Below are positions 62,901 to 64,000 of a DNA stretch of 64,000 bases, piece after piece (the stretch's first letter is position 1; the number at the start of each line of letters is the position of its first letter). The translations under genes and the position numbers were made by a program. This stretch comes from Patagioenas fasciata. Its lineage: Eukaryota; Chordata; Aves; Columbiformes; Columbidae. The notes below the pieces were generated by a model that was given only the letters and a program-made list of their open reading frames with translations, was not told the DNA's origin and searched no databases. The DNA is taken from assembly GCF_037038585.1 (NCBI RefSeq), contig NC_092521.1:69740898-69804897 (forward strand). Direction: 5' to 3'.

Positions 62901-64000
62901 ATTTACTCAGTTATCAGAGGACCACCATTCCACTTCTGTTTTTCAGACTTACTCAATTACAAACTGTACCTGGTCCTTAAGAGCAGACCTAAAAAGGTCA
63001 GACTGCAAAACACAAATTATTTAAATAATAAAATAATTTTTAAAAGAAAACCCAAATAATAAAAAACCTCAAATAACAGAACATCAGCATTGTCACTGTA
63101 AGAACAGGGCTCTTCAAAGGAAAAAAGGCATCCTTGTGCAGATGATAAGCAAGTTTGAATTGTTTCCCAGGAAATGTTGACATCTTCTGCTGGAATGGCA
63201 TTCTGTTTGCTCCTAAAATTCAGTGTTCGCACAGAGTTTTATAAAGTAGTTCTAAGACCCACTAGCTAACACCTTCATGTTCCATGCTGGTGTGTGTGAC
63301 TTCATCAAGAACAAAGAGACTTTAAATCATTGTGTCAGTGCAGATTTATAAGATCATGGTAATTAACAGCAGAAATACTTAGAGGTATATGTTGGCATTA
63401 TATCACAGACCTCCTTGGATAAGCCAAGAAGAGACGACATTTTTTTGGTAATTTGAATCATAATATGAGAACTATATATATGCATAAAGCAGTATAAAAA
63501 AAAGAATTGTAGCTTTTTCATTTTCTTAATTGAAAAGCTACTACCATAAAACCAATATGATAGTTGTAAGAAACTGAATTGAATTTATTTTGGCGGTGAA
63601 GTTAAATTGAATAGATATGTGAATAAGTATTTTGTTTTTTGAAAGTTAATGTCAGGTCAAGCATTAAAAAATTATCTTCTAAATAGTCAGGTTTACTTAA
63701 TGGTCTTGGACACCTTCTATAACAATCTCTTCTATTGTACAATATATTGAGCATTTACATCTAAGTCACCTGAATGAAGAAAAAAAGTTGAGCCTAGACT
63801 GTATTTTTTTATTTACAACTTTGATCAAATCTCCTGATCCCCAGCAAGGAAAGCACAGACGCCAAAGAAATCAGTGGCAGTGCATAATAAGCTAGATGTC
63901 ATCCCTTTGTGTAGAAAGTATTTTGAAATATAAAAGAATTCTTAAAATCACAGCTCCATGGCTAGTTGCAAAGACATCAATAGATATAATACTTCAAAGT
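47921..64000. other. intergenic sequence, no gene recognised
   Basis: Apart from the CR1 fragment at 49970-50350 I recognise no repeat or gene. The longest open frames (minus 61202-61612, plus 61968-62372, minus 53778-54143) are not matched to any family I know. In mammals FHOD3 follows MOCOS, but no formin-type exon or CpG-rich promoter is visible, so that gene, if syntenic, starts beyond the window. Confidence 0.55.
49970..50350 (-). repeat. CR1 LINE 3' fragment, ~380 bp, diverged
   Basis: In + orientation it shows the antisense CR1 order: TCCCCTAGTTCAACATGCTGCTCC, CAGGTTTCTCAGGGCTGTATCCAATCGAGTTTTGA, CTTTCTGGGCAATCTATTCC, CACCCTCCTGCTGAAGAAATCCTTCTT, CTTAGCTTTCTCTTCTCCAGGCTGAAGAAACC. It is the longest and most diverged CR1 piece here, lacking the terminal octamer tail. 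Confidence 0.93.

Noticed and set aside
41058..64000. FHOD3 exons expected from mammalian synteny
   Set aside because: No FH2/GBD-FH3-type peptide or CpG-rich first exon found on either strand.
1..64000. tRNA, snRNA, rRNA or microRNA genes
   Set aside because: No B-box (GGTTCGANTCC), snRNA or rRNA core words seen; hairpins noted are too short for miRNA precursors.

Overview
This is a stretch of vertebrate nuclear DNA, most probably from a bird. Small exons with GT..AG borders are scattered through large AT-rich introns. The only interspersed repeats I can recognise with confidence are truncated CR1 LINE 3' ends, one of them ending in a TTCTATGATTCTATG-like tail. I see no mammalian Alu or L1 copies. 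CR1 occurs in all sauropsids, so a reptile is not formally excluded. The gene content is one recognisable protein-coding gene. The left two thirds (6471-41057, + strand) hold the nine 3'-terminal coding exons of MOCOS, molybdenum cofactor sulfurase. Spliced together they give 1419 nt, that is 472 codons plus a TAG stop, with consistent phases at all eight internal junctions. The exons cover the catalytic-cysteine end of the NifS-like (class V aminotransferase) domain, a variable linker and the complete C-terminal MOSC region. The 5' exons (start codon, PLP-lysine region) lie to the left of the window; positions 1-6470 are the downstream part of an intron. The protein is a cytosolic enzyme that replaces one oxo ligand of the molybdenum cofactor by a sulfido ligand and so activates xanthine dehydrogenase and aldehyde oxidases. 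Layout: 1-6470 intron (ancient MIR/L2-like tail near 1.2 kb, a 177-codon minus-strand ORF at 5652-6185); 6471-9947 two exons for the end of the desulfurase domain; 9948-33536 six MOSC exons with introns of 0.6-7 kb; 33537-40910 the long last intron, which contains most of the odd observations (minus-strand splice-flanked ORFs, a 24-bp tandem repeat, an E-box cluster); 40911-41057 terminal exon; then about 1 kb of probable 3' UTR. From about 42.1 kb to the end I recognise no exon. This part holds two CR1 fragments, a TA-rich microsatellite and pyrimidine tracts, and reads as the intergenic space downstream of MOCOS. In mammals the next gene is FHOD3, but I see no FHOD3 exon here. No RNA genes, CRISPR arrays or prokaryote-type features are present. 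The least explained material is a set of minus-strand open segments with good splice-site matches between 54.2 and 32.0 kb, which could be exons of an unannotated antisense transcript or could be chance.
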